Shown piece after piece: positions 11,640 through 22,383 of a stretch of 64,000 nt of DNA (the first letter of the stretch is position 1; every line of letters starts with the position of its first letter). Origin of the DNA: Diadema setosum. Lineage: Eukaryota; Echinodermata; Echinoidea; Diadematoida; Diadematidae. The translations under genes were made by a program, and so were the position numbers. The notes beneath the pieces are model-generated. The model was given only the letters and a program-made list of their open reading frames with translations. It made no database searches and was not told where the DNA came from. The DNA is taken from assembly GCA_033980235.1 (NCBI GenBank), contig CM067067.1, positions 26,682,451-26,746,450 of the forward strand, given 5' to 3'.

Positions 11640-13157
11640 GCAGCAAGTATAGAAGCAGACCGGTGAAGAGGAAGGTAATCCTATGGAAACATGAAGACAT
11701 GAAATCTCTCCAAGAGACTATCTTGCATTTGAGCAAGCCGTCACAGGACAATTTGACAGGACTGGTTTAGTGCAAGTCATGTGGGCAATTTCAAGAATTC
11801 CCTCTTACATCTGATGGAAAAGCATGCCTACCATCTAATAGGGCATGAACAAGGTTAAGTCATCATTGGATCACTCGCTCACTGAAGCTGCTGAACCGCA
11901 GAAAGAAGCGTAGCTTTGATAGAGCCAAGGCCAGCAACAATGTTGAGGACTATGCAAAGTACCTAGCTGTAAAAAAAGACAGATGATGAAAGCAAGTAAA
12001 GATGCTTACAACAAATATGTGTAAGATATTGTCAGTCAAGATTCATCCACCAGTTCATTCATTAACAATTACAGATGTGACTAATCTGGTGTAGCCTCAC
12101 TGAAACCTACTGATGGCTTGCCATACACAGACAGGACTTCGAAATGCAATATCCCGAACAGACAGTTCTCGCCTGATTTTACCAGAGATGAGGACCTGAC
12201 TAATATCAAGGACATGGGTAGATCTCCATATCCATCTATGGAAGCTATCAACATCCAACTAGCTGGTGTGTTTAAAATCCTGTTGGAACTTCAAATCCAC
12301 AAAGCCACTGGGCCTGATAAAGTCCCATCAAGGCTATTGAAGAACTTAGCCCGAGAGCTCGCACTTGTGCTAACAATCCTCTTTTAAGCTTCCCTTGACC
12401 AAGGAGAGGACTCAGTAAGGACTGGAAGAATGCAAACGTTGCTCCAGTCTTAAAAAGAGGTGGAAGATGCAAACCAGAAAACTACAGACCCATATCGTTA
12501 TAACTTCAATAATCTGTCAAGCCCTTGAGCATATAGTCCATAGTAACATCATGGACCATCTTGAAGACTATGACATACTCTGTGGTGTCCAACTTGGATT
12601 TCGTAAGAAGCGATCCTGTGTCTCACAACTTGCCCTTGCCATCCAAGACCTAGCCAAGGACAACAAGGAACTGAGCAATATCATTCTTAGATTTAGCTGA
12701 GGTCTTTGACAAGGTGCCGCAAGGAAGACTTTTCCAAAAACTGGACTACTATGACATACGAAACTTAACCCATGTATGAGTAGCTGACTCGGATCCCTTC
12801 AGAATCGTAGACAGCAGGTACTACTTGAAGGAATCGCCTCCCATGTGACTTCTGGAGTCTCCGGCAGGCTAGTGTACGTTGTTATATTCCTGCTATTCAT
12901 CAACGACCTGGCGGAGTATCTGTCATGAGACACCACTGTTACGCTGTTAATTTGCAATTGACTGCTTAATCTATCGCAGCATTAGCATTGGGTCAGAAGA
13001 AGACAGTGTACAACCCCAGGAAGACATCAGGGCACCGGAGCGGTGGGAAGCCGACTGGGTAATGGAGTTCACCCCCAGGAAATGCCAGGTCCTTCACGTT
13101 ACTAACAAACGTAATATCGTCATGACGTCATACACCAGTCATGGACAAACCTTGGAG
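11640..13157 (+). pseudogene. Reverse transcriptase of a CR1-like retrotransposon, disabled
   Basis: The relic begins with the linker (KVILWKHEDMKSLQE; SLKLLNRRKKRSFDRAKASN), then the RT N-terminus (KATGPDKVPSRLLKNLA), then ENYRPIS and HIVHSNIMDHLE. LGFRKKRSCVSQLALAIQDL follows, then AEVFDKVPQGRLFQKLDYY (block A; the usual KAFDKVP has become EVFDKVP). The GVPQG block is damaged (SGVSGRL) and is followed by LLFINDLAEYL. The FADD active-site box is lost, although flanking sequence (CLIYRSI, WEADWVMEFTPRKCQVLHVTN) is clear. Several frameshifts and stops make it inactive. The frame ends abruptly at ~13157, where another retroelement has inserted, and resumes near 13886. Family membership is strong; the clade (CR1/L2/Rex1 group) is tentative. 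Confidence 0.85.
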
Positions 13158-13885
13158 AATCAATCAATCAATCAATCATAGTTTATTTCCAATCAACGAA
13201 AATCAAAACTTAATACAAAGTATACATATCATGAAATGATATTGTCTAAACTTTTACAAAAGGTGCATGTAATATACGAAATAAATTACATACATCAACA
13301 TATGTACAATAATCAGAAGGAACGATGCGTATACATGTATACTTCGCGAGCTTTCAGAAAATAACTTCAATTTTTTTTTTTTTTTTGAAAATAGCGATCC
13401 ACTAAAAAGCTAAGCTTGTAGGACGTGGATCGCTGGATAATTGAATGTAGATTACTTAAGTCGTTTGTAAAAATATAGCTATTTAAGATACGCTGGCTTC
13501 GACAACAATAGGAAATAAGAATAGAGTATCAATGCTAACGCCCAGACGGTGTTCATTGAACTGGTGTACCGGGAAAATATGAGGACAACACACTCGTACA
13601 TACATTCAGTTACCCACACACATAAGACGCGAGACAGTACCGAGAAGAGAGAAGACGGAGACAATACAAGTCTACGAGGAACAAAAGACAGGAAAGGAAG
13701 AGGAAAGAAGAAAAAAAGAGAGAAAAGAGGTCTGCATACAGAACACGCCAAGTGCTGCGACATCAGGACAGGTGAAACCTCAAGCATAGATTAAAACAAT
13801 TAGTTAAGATTATCTAGAATTATAAGTAGATAATAAGTGTTTTCTAAATTTGTATTTAAATGTGAGGAATGAGGGTGAATCTTTT
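13158..13885 (-). mobile_element. 5'-truncated LINE 3' part inserted in another LINE
   Basis: On the minus strand this ends in a GGAAATAAACTATGATTG tail with repeated ATTG units (plus-strand 13158-13200), a typical 3' end for CR1/L2-like elements. Upstream on that strand lies a hairpin (13394-13433) shared with other LINE 3' ends in the window, and a C/T-rich 3' UTR. No coding part remains. The insertion splits the plus-strand reverse transcriptase: LHVTN...HGQTLEN stops at ~13157 and ADTAKYLGVYL resumes at ~13890. A short AGAA at both edges could be the target duplication. The right boundary is approximate. Confidence 0.75.
13394..13433 (-). other. Conserved LINE 3' UTR hairpin, copy 1
   Basis: The stem GCGATCCAC/GTGGATCGC is nine perfect pairs. 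On the minus strand the loop contains CCTACAAGCTTAGCTTTTTA. The same loop occurs in six other retroelement tails with different stems. Confidence 0.8.
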
Positions 13886-14040
13886 AAGAGAAAGCAGACA
13901 CCGCAAAATATCTTGGAGTCTACCTACATGAGAAGCTCAACTGGAATCATCACATCGACCAGGTAGCAAAAAAAAAAAAAAAAAAAAAAAACTAATTCCA
14001 TCAGAGCCTCCTCCAGAGGAACATTAGATCATGTCCACTT
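13886..14040 (+). pseudogene. Continuation of the interrupted CR1-like reverse transcriptase
   Basis: ADTAKYLGVYLHEKLNWNHHIDQVAKK is the C-terminal block that normally follows the HGQTLE segment ending at 13157. It is then interrupted by an expanded A run (13969-13990) and continues as NSIRASSRGTLDHVH, a frameshifted form of the NxIRAFLQRNIRSCP block. The match ends near 14040. Confidence 0.8.
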
Positions 14041-15220
14041 TCTTGTTTTTTAGCAGCCCAAAGCTTCTTGTTTTTATTTAGACACTGCACACAGCACAAC
14101 AGTACGAGAATACACCCGATGGTGGCCTGTACTTGTAATGAAGAATAAGAAGAAGAGAAATATAAAAAGGAGAGAAGTAAAGGAAGAGGATTGGGGCACA
14201 TAGACCTCTCAGAATCTGTATGATCTTAATATGTTTTTCTCATCCTTTTGAATCTCAAACGTAGCATTCTGAAAAACACGATCCCTTACAGAAAAAAAAA
14301 AATCCACCCCTTTAATGCTAAATAGACGAGGTATCTACAGACAATGTCTTATGCAACCAGAACACAGCTCTGAAACAGCCAGTTACAAAGTTATACCGTT
14401 ACACCATGGAGCTACAACTCCATGGTCACAGCCTGTCTATTAAAAGCGATAGTGATATCCAAGAACTGCTTACTATGATGCAAATTTGTCGGTTTGATGA
14501 CACTGCGCTTCTAATCTTTCTACAATTCGCACGAATAACCTTGAAAATATGAAATACTCGTGAGAGGAAAATAAACTCTTCAGAGTACATGCACTTTGAA
14601 TTGCCCTCTTATCGCACACACAGAGACTCAGACACACACGCAAACGTCCTAGTTCGTAACAATTCTTGACCCCAACTCGTCTTGTTAGACTGACATTTCA
14701 ATTATGCAATTAGTTCACATGTTTCCTCCCGTCAACACCGTTCATTCATGGAACTTAATCCGACCGCATTTGTGGCCTTTATGAAATTTTATTTTTCTTA
14801 CTTTTCATTCTTGTACAGACACCACGTGGGGTAAACGTAGAATAATGTAATGACCTTTCACACAGGTAAGAGTATTATTCAAGGCTATCAACACGCTAGA
14901 CCTCTTGAGATTTGACATAGAAATTCCGTCTGTTGAGAAATAGCGCACTTGCTCATTATTATCATACATGCACATTTTCCCAGCATTGTTAACCGTGTAA
15001 AGGAGAGTATAATTTCTGCAAACTCAAAATACGCATGTTATGCGATAGGCTCATCTTCTCTTGTCATTCTGCTGTCTGGGTGACAGTAGTAGTCCGATAC
15101 AACACAACAAAATCATCACAGGTCTGGCTAAATGTGCGTGCTACATTGTATGTAAGTTTCCGCATTTTCATTCGCCTGTCTAAGGATAATGTTAATACAT
15201 TTTCTGTCTAGATATGCTTT

Positions 15221-15286
<66 letters not shown>

Positions 15287-16544
15287 TATATACATACATA
15301 TGTATACATATAGTATATAATATATCTGGTATACAAATTTTACTGCATCTAACTAATGCGAATCCTTAACTAGATTTTGTATAACACAATACATTTGGAA
15401 AGAAAATATCTGGACAGGAACCGTTAAAAAGTGTACATGACATTTAATCATACAAAGTGTAGATGATTACAAATCTAAAAAAAAAAGAAACAACAGCAGC
15501 AATGATAAAATATATAGGTACTGAGCACGTGGGAGATGATAAGAGGATGGGATACTTAAGACATCGATAGTAAGAATACTAAACCCCACCAAAATCAACC
15601 AATCCCGGTAAAAAATAAAAAAAAAATTATAATAATAATCGTTTTAAATTACTGTTTGCCACACACCGAAGTTATCCACATATCATTTTCTTTACTGATG
15701 TGCACCCCCCCCCCTTTCCAAAGACAACACGATTACAATACACAAACTTCAAATATTAATCAATACATATCTCCTTATCATCCCTTGGTGGAAGCTACAT
15801 GACTCCAGTATCTACCATGTCTGTTTGATGACACCCAATTCTAGAGTTCAACTTATGACGAGCGTGTCGCGACGACAAGCAGAGAAGAAGCTTTCCCACG
15901 GGATCAACCCCACGAAATCAGTCGCATGCAGCTATTGAAAAAAAGAAAAAGAAAAAGAAAAGAGGCGTAAACACACGTAACAATTGGGATGATGCATTGG
16001 TACTGGGCTTAGCGGGAGGTACCCTTCAATTCCTCTTCATTGGGCCGTACCAGTTCCTTTTTTTGTCTCTCTCTGTCTCTCGATCGGACATCACACAGAA
16101 TATTGGCTGTCTAATTTCTGCGCCTTCTTCCGATGTTTCCCTGCATAGAAAATTCTTTTGTCTGCGAAGGAAAAAAAAATCATGTTTCATGGGGACTGGT
16201 ATAGGTATAGCCTCATTATGCTCTTGAATTATTAGAGCAAATTGGTGCTACAAGCAATATGATGGCATATCATCATCGCTGATGAGTGACGTTCCAAATG
16301 AAGGACGTCGAGGTAATACACCTGTATCAGTTAATTGCCTTTATGTCAGTGTGATAAAGATTGCAGTGAATGGAACTTGAACTTTGAACTTAATTGAGCA
16401 TATCAACGAATTTTCAGGACTTGAGCTAATGTGATCATTCTTACTTATTGTTCCGGTACTGATATTTCAGATATTCCATGCAGTCGATCGAGCCAGTCGA
16501 ATTCATGAGTTGTATTACGTGTGTGTGTGTGTGTGGGGGGGGGG
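14041..16544. other. Unassigned DNA
   Basis: No gene recognised. It holds an (AT)n run at 15224-15282, a C run at 15706-15715 and a GAAAAA-rich stretch at 15940-15962. The end of the disabled retrotransposon may extend into the first few hundred bases, but I cannot trace it. Confidence 0.4.
15224..15282. repeat. (AT)n microsatellite
   Basis: Long AT dinucleotide run followed by imperfect TA/CA-rich sequence to about 15322. Confidence 0.95.
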
Positions 16545-16549
16545 GGGGA

Positions 16550-16742
16550 GGGGAGATGCACCCTACAAGCTCTGCTTTTTAGCATTCCTTCCCATTTCCA
16601 GTATTTCCGTATGATTAAAAATATTCTGTAAACTTATCTTTTATTATGTATTGTGATGTAATGTATGTATTCAATTTCTGTAAAATATTGATGATTATGT
16701 TTCTGTTGGAAATGGAAAAAAATGAATGAATGAATGAATGAC
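16550..16742 (+). mobile_element. LINE 3' end with (AATG)n tail
   Basis: A 5'-truncated CR1/L2-like 3' end: the shared hairpin near its start, an AT-rich 3' UTR, then TTGGAAATGGAAAAAAATG running into ATGA repeats at 16719-16741. No coding sequence remains. A (GT)n-poly-G tract lies directly upstream. Confidence 0.7.
16555..16586 (+). other. Conserved LINE 3' UTR hairpin, copy 2
   Basis: A short stem (ATGC/GCAT) closes a loop with CCTACAAGCTCTGCTTTTTA. AAGC and GCTT can pair inside the loop. Confidence 0.65.
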
Positions 16743-17286
16743 AGCTTGATCACTGTGGTGTCCTCAATTGCTTGCACTCTATATCTATATCATAATTAAA
16801 AGTGATTTTCAGCAATCGAACTCGAATTCGAATTCGAAAGAGGATATTGAGAGTACGCATTAACGTAATTGCAACATTCAAGTTTATTCTGAGGAATCAA
16901 TCTGGCAACATCGAATCTTCGTAACAGCATTTGTCTTTATCGAAAGTGGATCTGCAAATAGGGTCTATCTACAATATTTTTTACCAGCCGTGTTGAAATA
17001 CATGTATTTACAATGATATGTAAAAGTTGCCGCCATTGTGATGATTGGCGTTACATGTATTGGAAAAAAAAAGTCGTCGAAGAAAATATCTGGAAAAATG
17101 TCTGAAAAATATCTGAAAAAAAGTACATTCCGTCCCACACAGAGAGAGTATAGATTGCCGTGGCAACAGTTAGACTGTCTTCCCCCCCCCCCTTTTGTTT
17201 TTTGTTATCATAAGTACGGTAAGACTGCACTGAATCTGCACTGTATTGTTCGCCATTAATGCTATCAATATTATTAGTAAGAGATT

Positions 17287-17317
<31 letters not shown>

Positions 17318-17517
17318 TTGTTATTGTGATTGTGATTGTGATTGCAAATTTGAATAAACAAATTCCGAATGTGAATACTCTGTACGAATTCGAATGCCGG
17401 AATTAGCGCTTCCCGTGTGCTTATACGCTGACAATATTCAAGTGCTCTTCATTTTTGTTCTCCTTTGATTACATTTTGATGCTGCAATTACAATTAAAAC
17501 AGCGAAATATTTCACTA
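16743..17517. other. Unassigned DNA with microsatellite
   Basis: No gene recognised. It contains a (CA)n run at 17289-17317 followed by TGTGAT repeats to about 17343, and a C run at 17181-17191. Confidence 0.45.
17289..17343. repeat. (CA)n followed by (TGTGAT)n
   Basis: Dinucleotide CA run, then three to four TGTGAT units after a short gap. Confidence 0.9.
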
Positions 17518-17700
17518 CTGAGGTGTAGATTTTCTTCTGTTTGTCTACCCCTGTAAATGACATTTGTGAGATCGCAAATGCTGATCTTTCATTGAACGAA
17601 CATGTCGGAAAAGAAGGAAGCACGGGACTCGAACCTGTTGCGATCTTTGGACAAATTTCATTTGTAGAGGGAGACAAATTTAAGAAAATTCACACCTCAG
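17518..17700. mobile_element. Fold-back MITE, 183 bp, with a B-box-like core
   Basis: The arms of ~63 bp begin CTGAGGTGT at 17518 and end ACACCTCAG at 17700. They align along their length (ATTTTCTT, TTTGTCT, AAATG, ATTTGT, GATCGC in both arms). The centre contains, on the minus strand, CAGGTTCGAGTCCCGTG, which resembles a tRNA T arm/pol III B box. I see no A box. Open frames on both strands here mirror each other because of the inverted repeat. Confidence 0.75.
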
Positions 17701-18070
17701 CCTTCACCCCTCTGATTAATATTCTCTTGCTTACTTCATTGCCGTTACACAAATTGATTGACAAACTCATGAAAACCGTACTATACAGTGTATTTCTATA
17801 TACACACAAACATAGATACACACATACATACACACATTTGTACATTTTGGTAATTACGTACATAAAGTATATAATTAAAGCGTCATAAAGTTTACCTGTG
17901 TTTGAAAGCGAGAAAGAGAGAAATACTCGGAGACTTAGGGCTGTGGATGGAGTAGGGGACCTTTACTTTCTAGGAGAAAAGAAATGTGGACAGAAATCGA
18001 CATTTTGAGCCTTGGGACAAACAGATAATAAGTCATTAATGACAGGCGTCCGACTTGATCTTACGAAAAA
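17701..18070. other. Unassigned DNA
   Basis: Short CA/TA-rich stretch (17800-17835), otherwise nothing recognised. Confidence 0.4.
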
Positions 18071-18500
18071 GTCCTGTGGTACTCCTGGGGTAATTACCAC
18101 AGGACGGTACTACAGGACAGTACCACAGGAAAGTACCACAGGACAGTACCACAGGAATTGTCCTGTGGTATTTTGGGACGTACTACGGGACAGTACCACA
18201 GGAATTCCTGTGGTATTTTGGGACGTACCACAGGGCAGTACCACAGGAAAGTACCACAGGACCGGTACCACAGAACAGTACCACAGGACAGTACCACAGG
18301 AATTCCTGTGGTATTTTGGGACGTACCACAGGGCAGTACCACAGGACTAGTACCACAGAACAGTACCACAGGAACTGTCCTGTGGTACTTTGGGACAGTA
18401 CCACAGGACAGTACCACAGGTCGATCATTACCACACAGCATTACCACAGGGCAGTACCACACAGCATTACCATGGTTCCACAGGAGAGTACCACACAGGA
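18071..18500 (-). repeat. 13-bp tandem array, left arm of a giant fold-back structure
   Basis: The array is made of TACCACAGGACAG-type units, the reverse complement of the unit in the array at 19.2-21.3 kb. Marker words TTTTGGGACG at about 18171, 18216, 18314 and a variant at 18388 are spaced 45, 98 and 74 bp apart, close to the 47/99/73 spacing of the right array. Towards the inner edge (18430-18500) the units change to ACCACACAG variants. Its open frames are a property of the repeat, not a gene. Confidence 0.9.
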
Positions 18501-18700
18501 TAGATCGAAAAAAAATCTGGGAGAATTTTAGCCACATATCAAGGCATATTCCTGATAGGTGAGTGATGGATTTCAGGACAAACATGGCCCTACTTAATAA
18601 CCTGTCCTACTCCTAAACCTCAAACGAGAGTCTAATGGCCTAGTCCTATAATAGATCTATATAGTCATATCCTGTTCCTAGGTAGCCATCGACTGTATCA

Positions 18701-18748
<48 letters not shown>

Positions 18749-19209
18749 GGCCGTCTATCCGTGAAGCATTAAGGCATGGTTACTAACTAGATTATACTTT
18801 ATTATCAAGATATGAAATTACACTTTCATAACAATATCTATGATATTGGGAATAACATAAAATAATTAGACAATCTTTCATAAAGTTCAAAGTAAGTCCC
18901 ATCATTAATACTTTGACTTTTTAAGTCATTTATGTATTTTCTAAAATCTAGAGTGCTTTTTAATGAATACTCATGAGCTATGTAAAATTTCGTACCACAG
19001 GAGTACCACAGAAGTCCTTATGAAATTTCTCATGCTTTACATCAGCACTTTCACTAAATAGGTAATACTGTAGGAGTATAGAACAGGTTAAGTAATGGCA
19101 AATTAATTGCTATAATTCACAGCATAACTCATCTACCAATTAATTGAGGAATATTAATGTGCTTTTTGTTTATATTTTTGTTATTTCAGTTGGTTCTGCC
19201 TTACAATTT
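18501..19209. other. Spacer between the two inverted 13-bp arrays
   Basis: AT-rich, with (AT)n at 18703-18748 and one isolated pair of units (GTACCACAGGAGTACCACAG) near 18992. No ORF or transposase remnant recognised. Confidence 0.6.
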
Positions 19210-21304
19210 TCCTGTGTGGTACTCCTGTGTGGTACTGCTGTTTGATATTCTGATGTGATAGTCATCTGGTATAAAATGTTAAGAAAAAAAATGTCCTCTG
19301 TGGTACTTCCTATTGTATATGTGTGGTATTGTTGTGTGGTATTGCTATGGGGCACGACTGTGTGATATTACGCATCTAAATTGATGTGTGGTACTTCTGT
19401 GTGGAACAGTACCATATGATCTTAATGTGGGATTTTGAGACACATACCACAGGAATATCACAGGATTAGTTCCTGTGGTACTGTCCTGTGGTAATGTCCC
19501 AAAATACCACAGGACAGTTCCTGTGGTAATGTCCTATGGTAATGTCCTGTGGTAATGTCCTGTGGTACTTTCCTGTGGTACGTCCCAAAATACTACAGGA
19601 CAGTTCCTGTGGTACTCTCCTGCGGTATACGTCGAAAATTACCACAGGAATTCCTGTCGTACTGTCCTGTGGTATGTCCCAAAATTCCACAGGACAATTC
19701 GTGTGATACTGTCCTGTGGTACGTCCCAAAATACCACAGGACAAGTCGTGTGGTACTGTCCTGTGGTACTATCCTGTGGTACTTTCCTGTGGTACTGTCC
19801 TGTGGTACTGCCCTGTGGTACATCCCAAAATACCACAGGACAAGTCGTGTGGTACTGTCCTGTGGTACTATCCTGTGGTACTGCCCTGTGGTACTGTCCT
19901 GTGGTACGTCCCAAAATACCACAGGACAATGCCTGTGGTACTGTCCTGTGGTATGTCCCAAAATACCACAGGACAAGTCGTGTCGTGCTGTTCTGTGGTA
20001 CTATCCTGTGGTACTTTCCTGTAGTACTGTCCTGTGGTACTGTCCTGTGGTACGTCCCAAAATACCACAGGACAAGTCGTGTGGTACTGTCCTGTGGTAC
20101 TGTCCTGTGGTACGTCCCAAAATACCACAGGACAAGTCGTGTGGTACTGTCCTGTGGTACTTTCCTGTGGTACTGTCCTGTGGTACGTCCCAAAATACCA
20201 CAGGACAATTCCTGTGGTACTGTCCTGTGGTATATCCCAAAATACCACAGGACAAGTCGTGTGGTACTGTCCTGTGGTACTATCCTGTGGTACTTTCCTG
20301 TGGTACTGTCCTGTGGTACTGCCCTGTGGTACTGTCTTGTGGTACGTCCCAAAATACCACAGAACAAATCGTGTGGTACTGTCCTGTGGTACTATCCTGT
20401 GGTACTGTCCTGTGGTACGTCCCAAAATACCACAGGACAATTCCTGTGGTACTGTCCTGTGGTGTATCCCAAAATACCACAGGACAAGTCTTGTGGTACT
20501 GTCCTGTGGTATATCCCAAAATACCACAGGACAAGTCTTGTGGTACTGTCCTGTGGTACTATCCTGTGGTACTTTCCTGTGGTATTGTCCTGTGGTACTG
20601 CCCTGTGGTACTGTCTTGTGGTACGTCAAAAATACCACAGAACAAGTCGTGTGGTACTGTCCTGTGGTACTATCCTGTGGTACTTTCCTGTTGTACTCTC
20701 CTGTGGTACGTCCCAAAATACCACAGGACAAGTCATGTGGTACTGTTCTGTGGTACTATCCTGTGGTATTTTCCTGTGGTACTGTCCTGTGGTACTCTCC
20801 TGTGGTACTGTCTTGTGGTACGTCCCAAAATACCACAGGACAATTCCTGTGGTACTGACCTGTGGTACTGTCCTGTGGTATGTCCCAAAATACCACAGGA
20901 CAAGTCGTGTGGTACTGTCCTGTGGTACTATCCTGTGGTACTTTCCTGTGGTATTGTCCTGTGGTACTGCCCTGGGGTACTGTCCTGTGGTACGTCCCAA
21001 AATACCACAGAACAAGTCGGGTGGTACTGTCCTGTAGTACTATCCTGTGGTACTTTCCTGTTGTACTCTCCTGTGGTGCGTCCCAATATACCACATGACA
21101 ATTCATGTGGTACTGTCCTGTGGTATACTTCCCAAAATACCACAGGACAGCTCCTGTGTTACTGTCCTGTGGTACGTCCCAAAATACCACAGGACAATTC
21201 GTGTGGTACTGTCTTGTGGTACTGTCCTCTGGTATTTTCCTGTGGTAATTTCCTGTGGTACTGCCCTGTGGTACATCCCAGAGTACCACACGAGCCTGTG
21301 ACAC
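19210..21304 (+). repeat. 13-bp tandem array, right arm of a giant fold-back structure
   Basis: The basic unit is CTGTCCTGTGGTA (13 bp). From about 19440 the array is regular; 19210-19440 holds decayed units with CCTGTGTGGTA variants, mirroring the inner edge of the left array. About 25 linkers with CCCAAAATACCACAGGACA interrupt the units; each carries one unit in reverse orientation, so each can form a local hairpin. Linker positions fall 47 + 13n bp apart. Because 13 is not a multiple of three and no stop arises in any forward phase, very long open frames (up to 595 codons, 19549-21336) run through it. Codon pattern and repetition show they are not ordinary proteins. Confidence 0.92.
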
Positions 21305-21799
21305 AGCATCATTTCGTGGATGAAATGTTCATTTAGTTACAAAATGTTGTCATTTCGTTACAAAATAATCATTTCATCGACCAAATGACTGATTTCGTAA
21401 CGAAATATTCCATGTGACACTTGGCGCTCCATGGTTTTTGTCCATGGTTTTAACCATGGTTTCATTTGTACCACCTTCGTGAATTCCGGCCACTATGTCT
21501 TTCTTGAATCCATTCGCGTGTGACATACCAGAGAAATTTGAGATGAGAAAAGTGAACCCATGATCGCATTTCATAATCCGCGGAGACTTATGCTGGAATC
21601 TCAATTCACGAGGTATAAAGCTGCATGAAAACTTTTCATCCCGTGTCGATATAAACTGTGTCATTGAAAGATTGCAGCACACGTCCATTTATTTTCTGAA
21701 AAGACAGACAAAGAGAATGAGCCGCGTGTCAACCACAGCCCTTCCGAACCGACAGCTCTGCTGATTTATTTTGTATTCTGCACATAAAAACAAAAACAA
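21305..21799. other. Unassigned DNA beside the array
   Basis: 21310-21412 has recurring ATTTCGT/ACGAAAT words, including ATTTCGTAACGAAAT. 21431-21462 has repeated CCATGGTTTTAACCATGG palindromes. No gene recognised. Confidence 0.5.
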
Positions 21800-21873
21800 A
21801 ACGCAACAAGATTTAATTTCGAATTTGTGAAGATTGTGTTAACTTTACACCAAAGTGAGTAGCAACATCTCAA

Positions 21874-22267
21874 AGGGGCTGTACAGTATACTGGTTGAGG
21901 TAAGGGATTTATGTTTTTTACATTCCTAAGTGAGATAATGTGAAACCTCTTATGAAATATGAAAGAGCATGTAATTTTAAGAGGGATTCAACGTTTATTT
22001 GATGAAAATTGGTTTTCAAATGGCTGAGATATCAAAAAAAGTGATAATAATAAAAGACTACAGCCCATGCCTTTTATTAGGATCTCTTTGTTTCACTTTG
22101 TTTTGGGTGGATATCTCAGCCATTTCAAAACCGATTTTCATCAAACAAACTTTTGATACCCCTTAGAATTGCATGCTCTTTGACATCTCATAAGGGGAGT
22201 GATTTCTGAATATCTCGCGAAATGTTAAAAGCTAAATCCTCACCTCGTCCAGAACTGTACACACCCT
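21874..22267. mobile_element. 394-bp TTAA-flanked fold-back MITE nested in the transposon's left repeat
   Basis: The uninterrupted right repeat reads, in the matching orientation, CATC-TTAA-AACC. The left repeat has TCAA at 21870-21873, then this insert, then TTAA at 22268-22271. The insert ends are AGGGGCTGTACAGT and, inverted, AGGGTGTGTACAGT. Inner blocks (GGCTGAGATATC and GATATCTCAGCC, with ATTTTCATCAAA beside them) make it a fold-back element. A TTAA duplication is the signature of piggyBac-type insertion. The left TCAA differs from TTAA by one base, presumably a later mutation. Confidence 0.88.
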
Positions 22268-22383
22268 TTAAAACCACATATCTCCTCTTTCCAGTGATAT
22301 CTTATTTATTCATACACGGTCATGGATGGCTGAGTAATCATTCTTTTTGAACAATGAGACAAATTGGACTTGGGACCAAGTTT

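Noticed and set aside
13549..13794. Basic Thr/His/Lys-rich open frame
   Set aside because: It lies antisense in the C/T-rich 3' UTR of the inserted retroelement.
17438..17888. Two opposite-strand open frames with similar peptides
   Set aside because: They mirror each other because they lie on the arms of the 183-bp fold-back element.
19440..21304. CRISPR-like array
   Set aside because: The linkers alternate with variable numbers of identical 13-mers rather than unique spacers, and the context is eukaryotic.
19549..21336. Very long open frames on both strands as a protein-coding gene
   Set aside because: They arise from a 13-bp repeat with no stop in any phase. All frames are open and the peptide is purely periodic.
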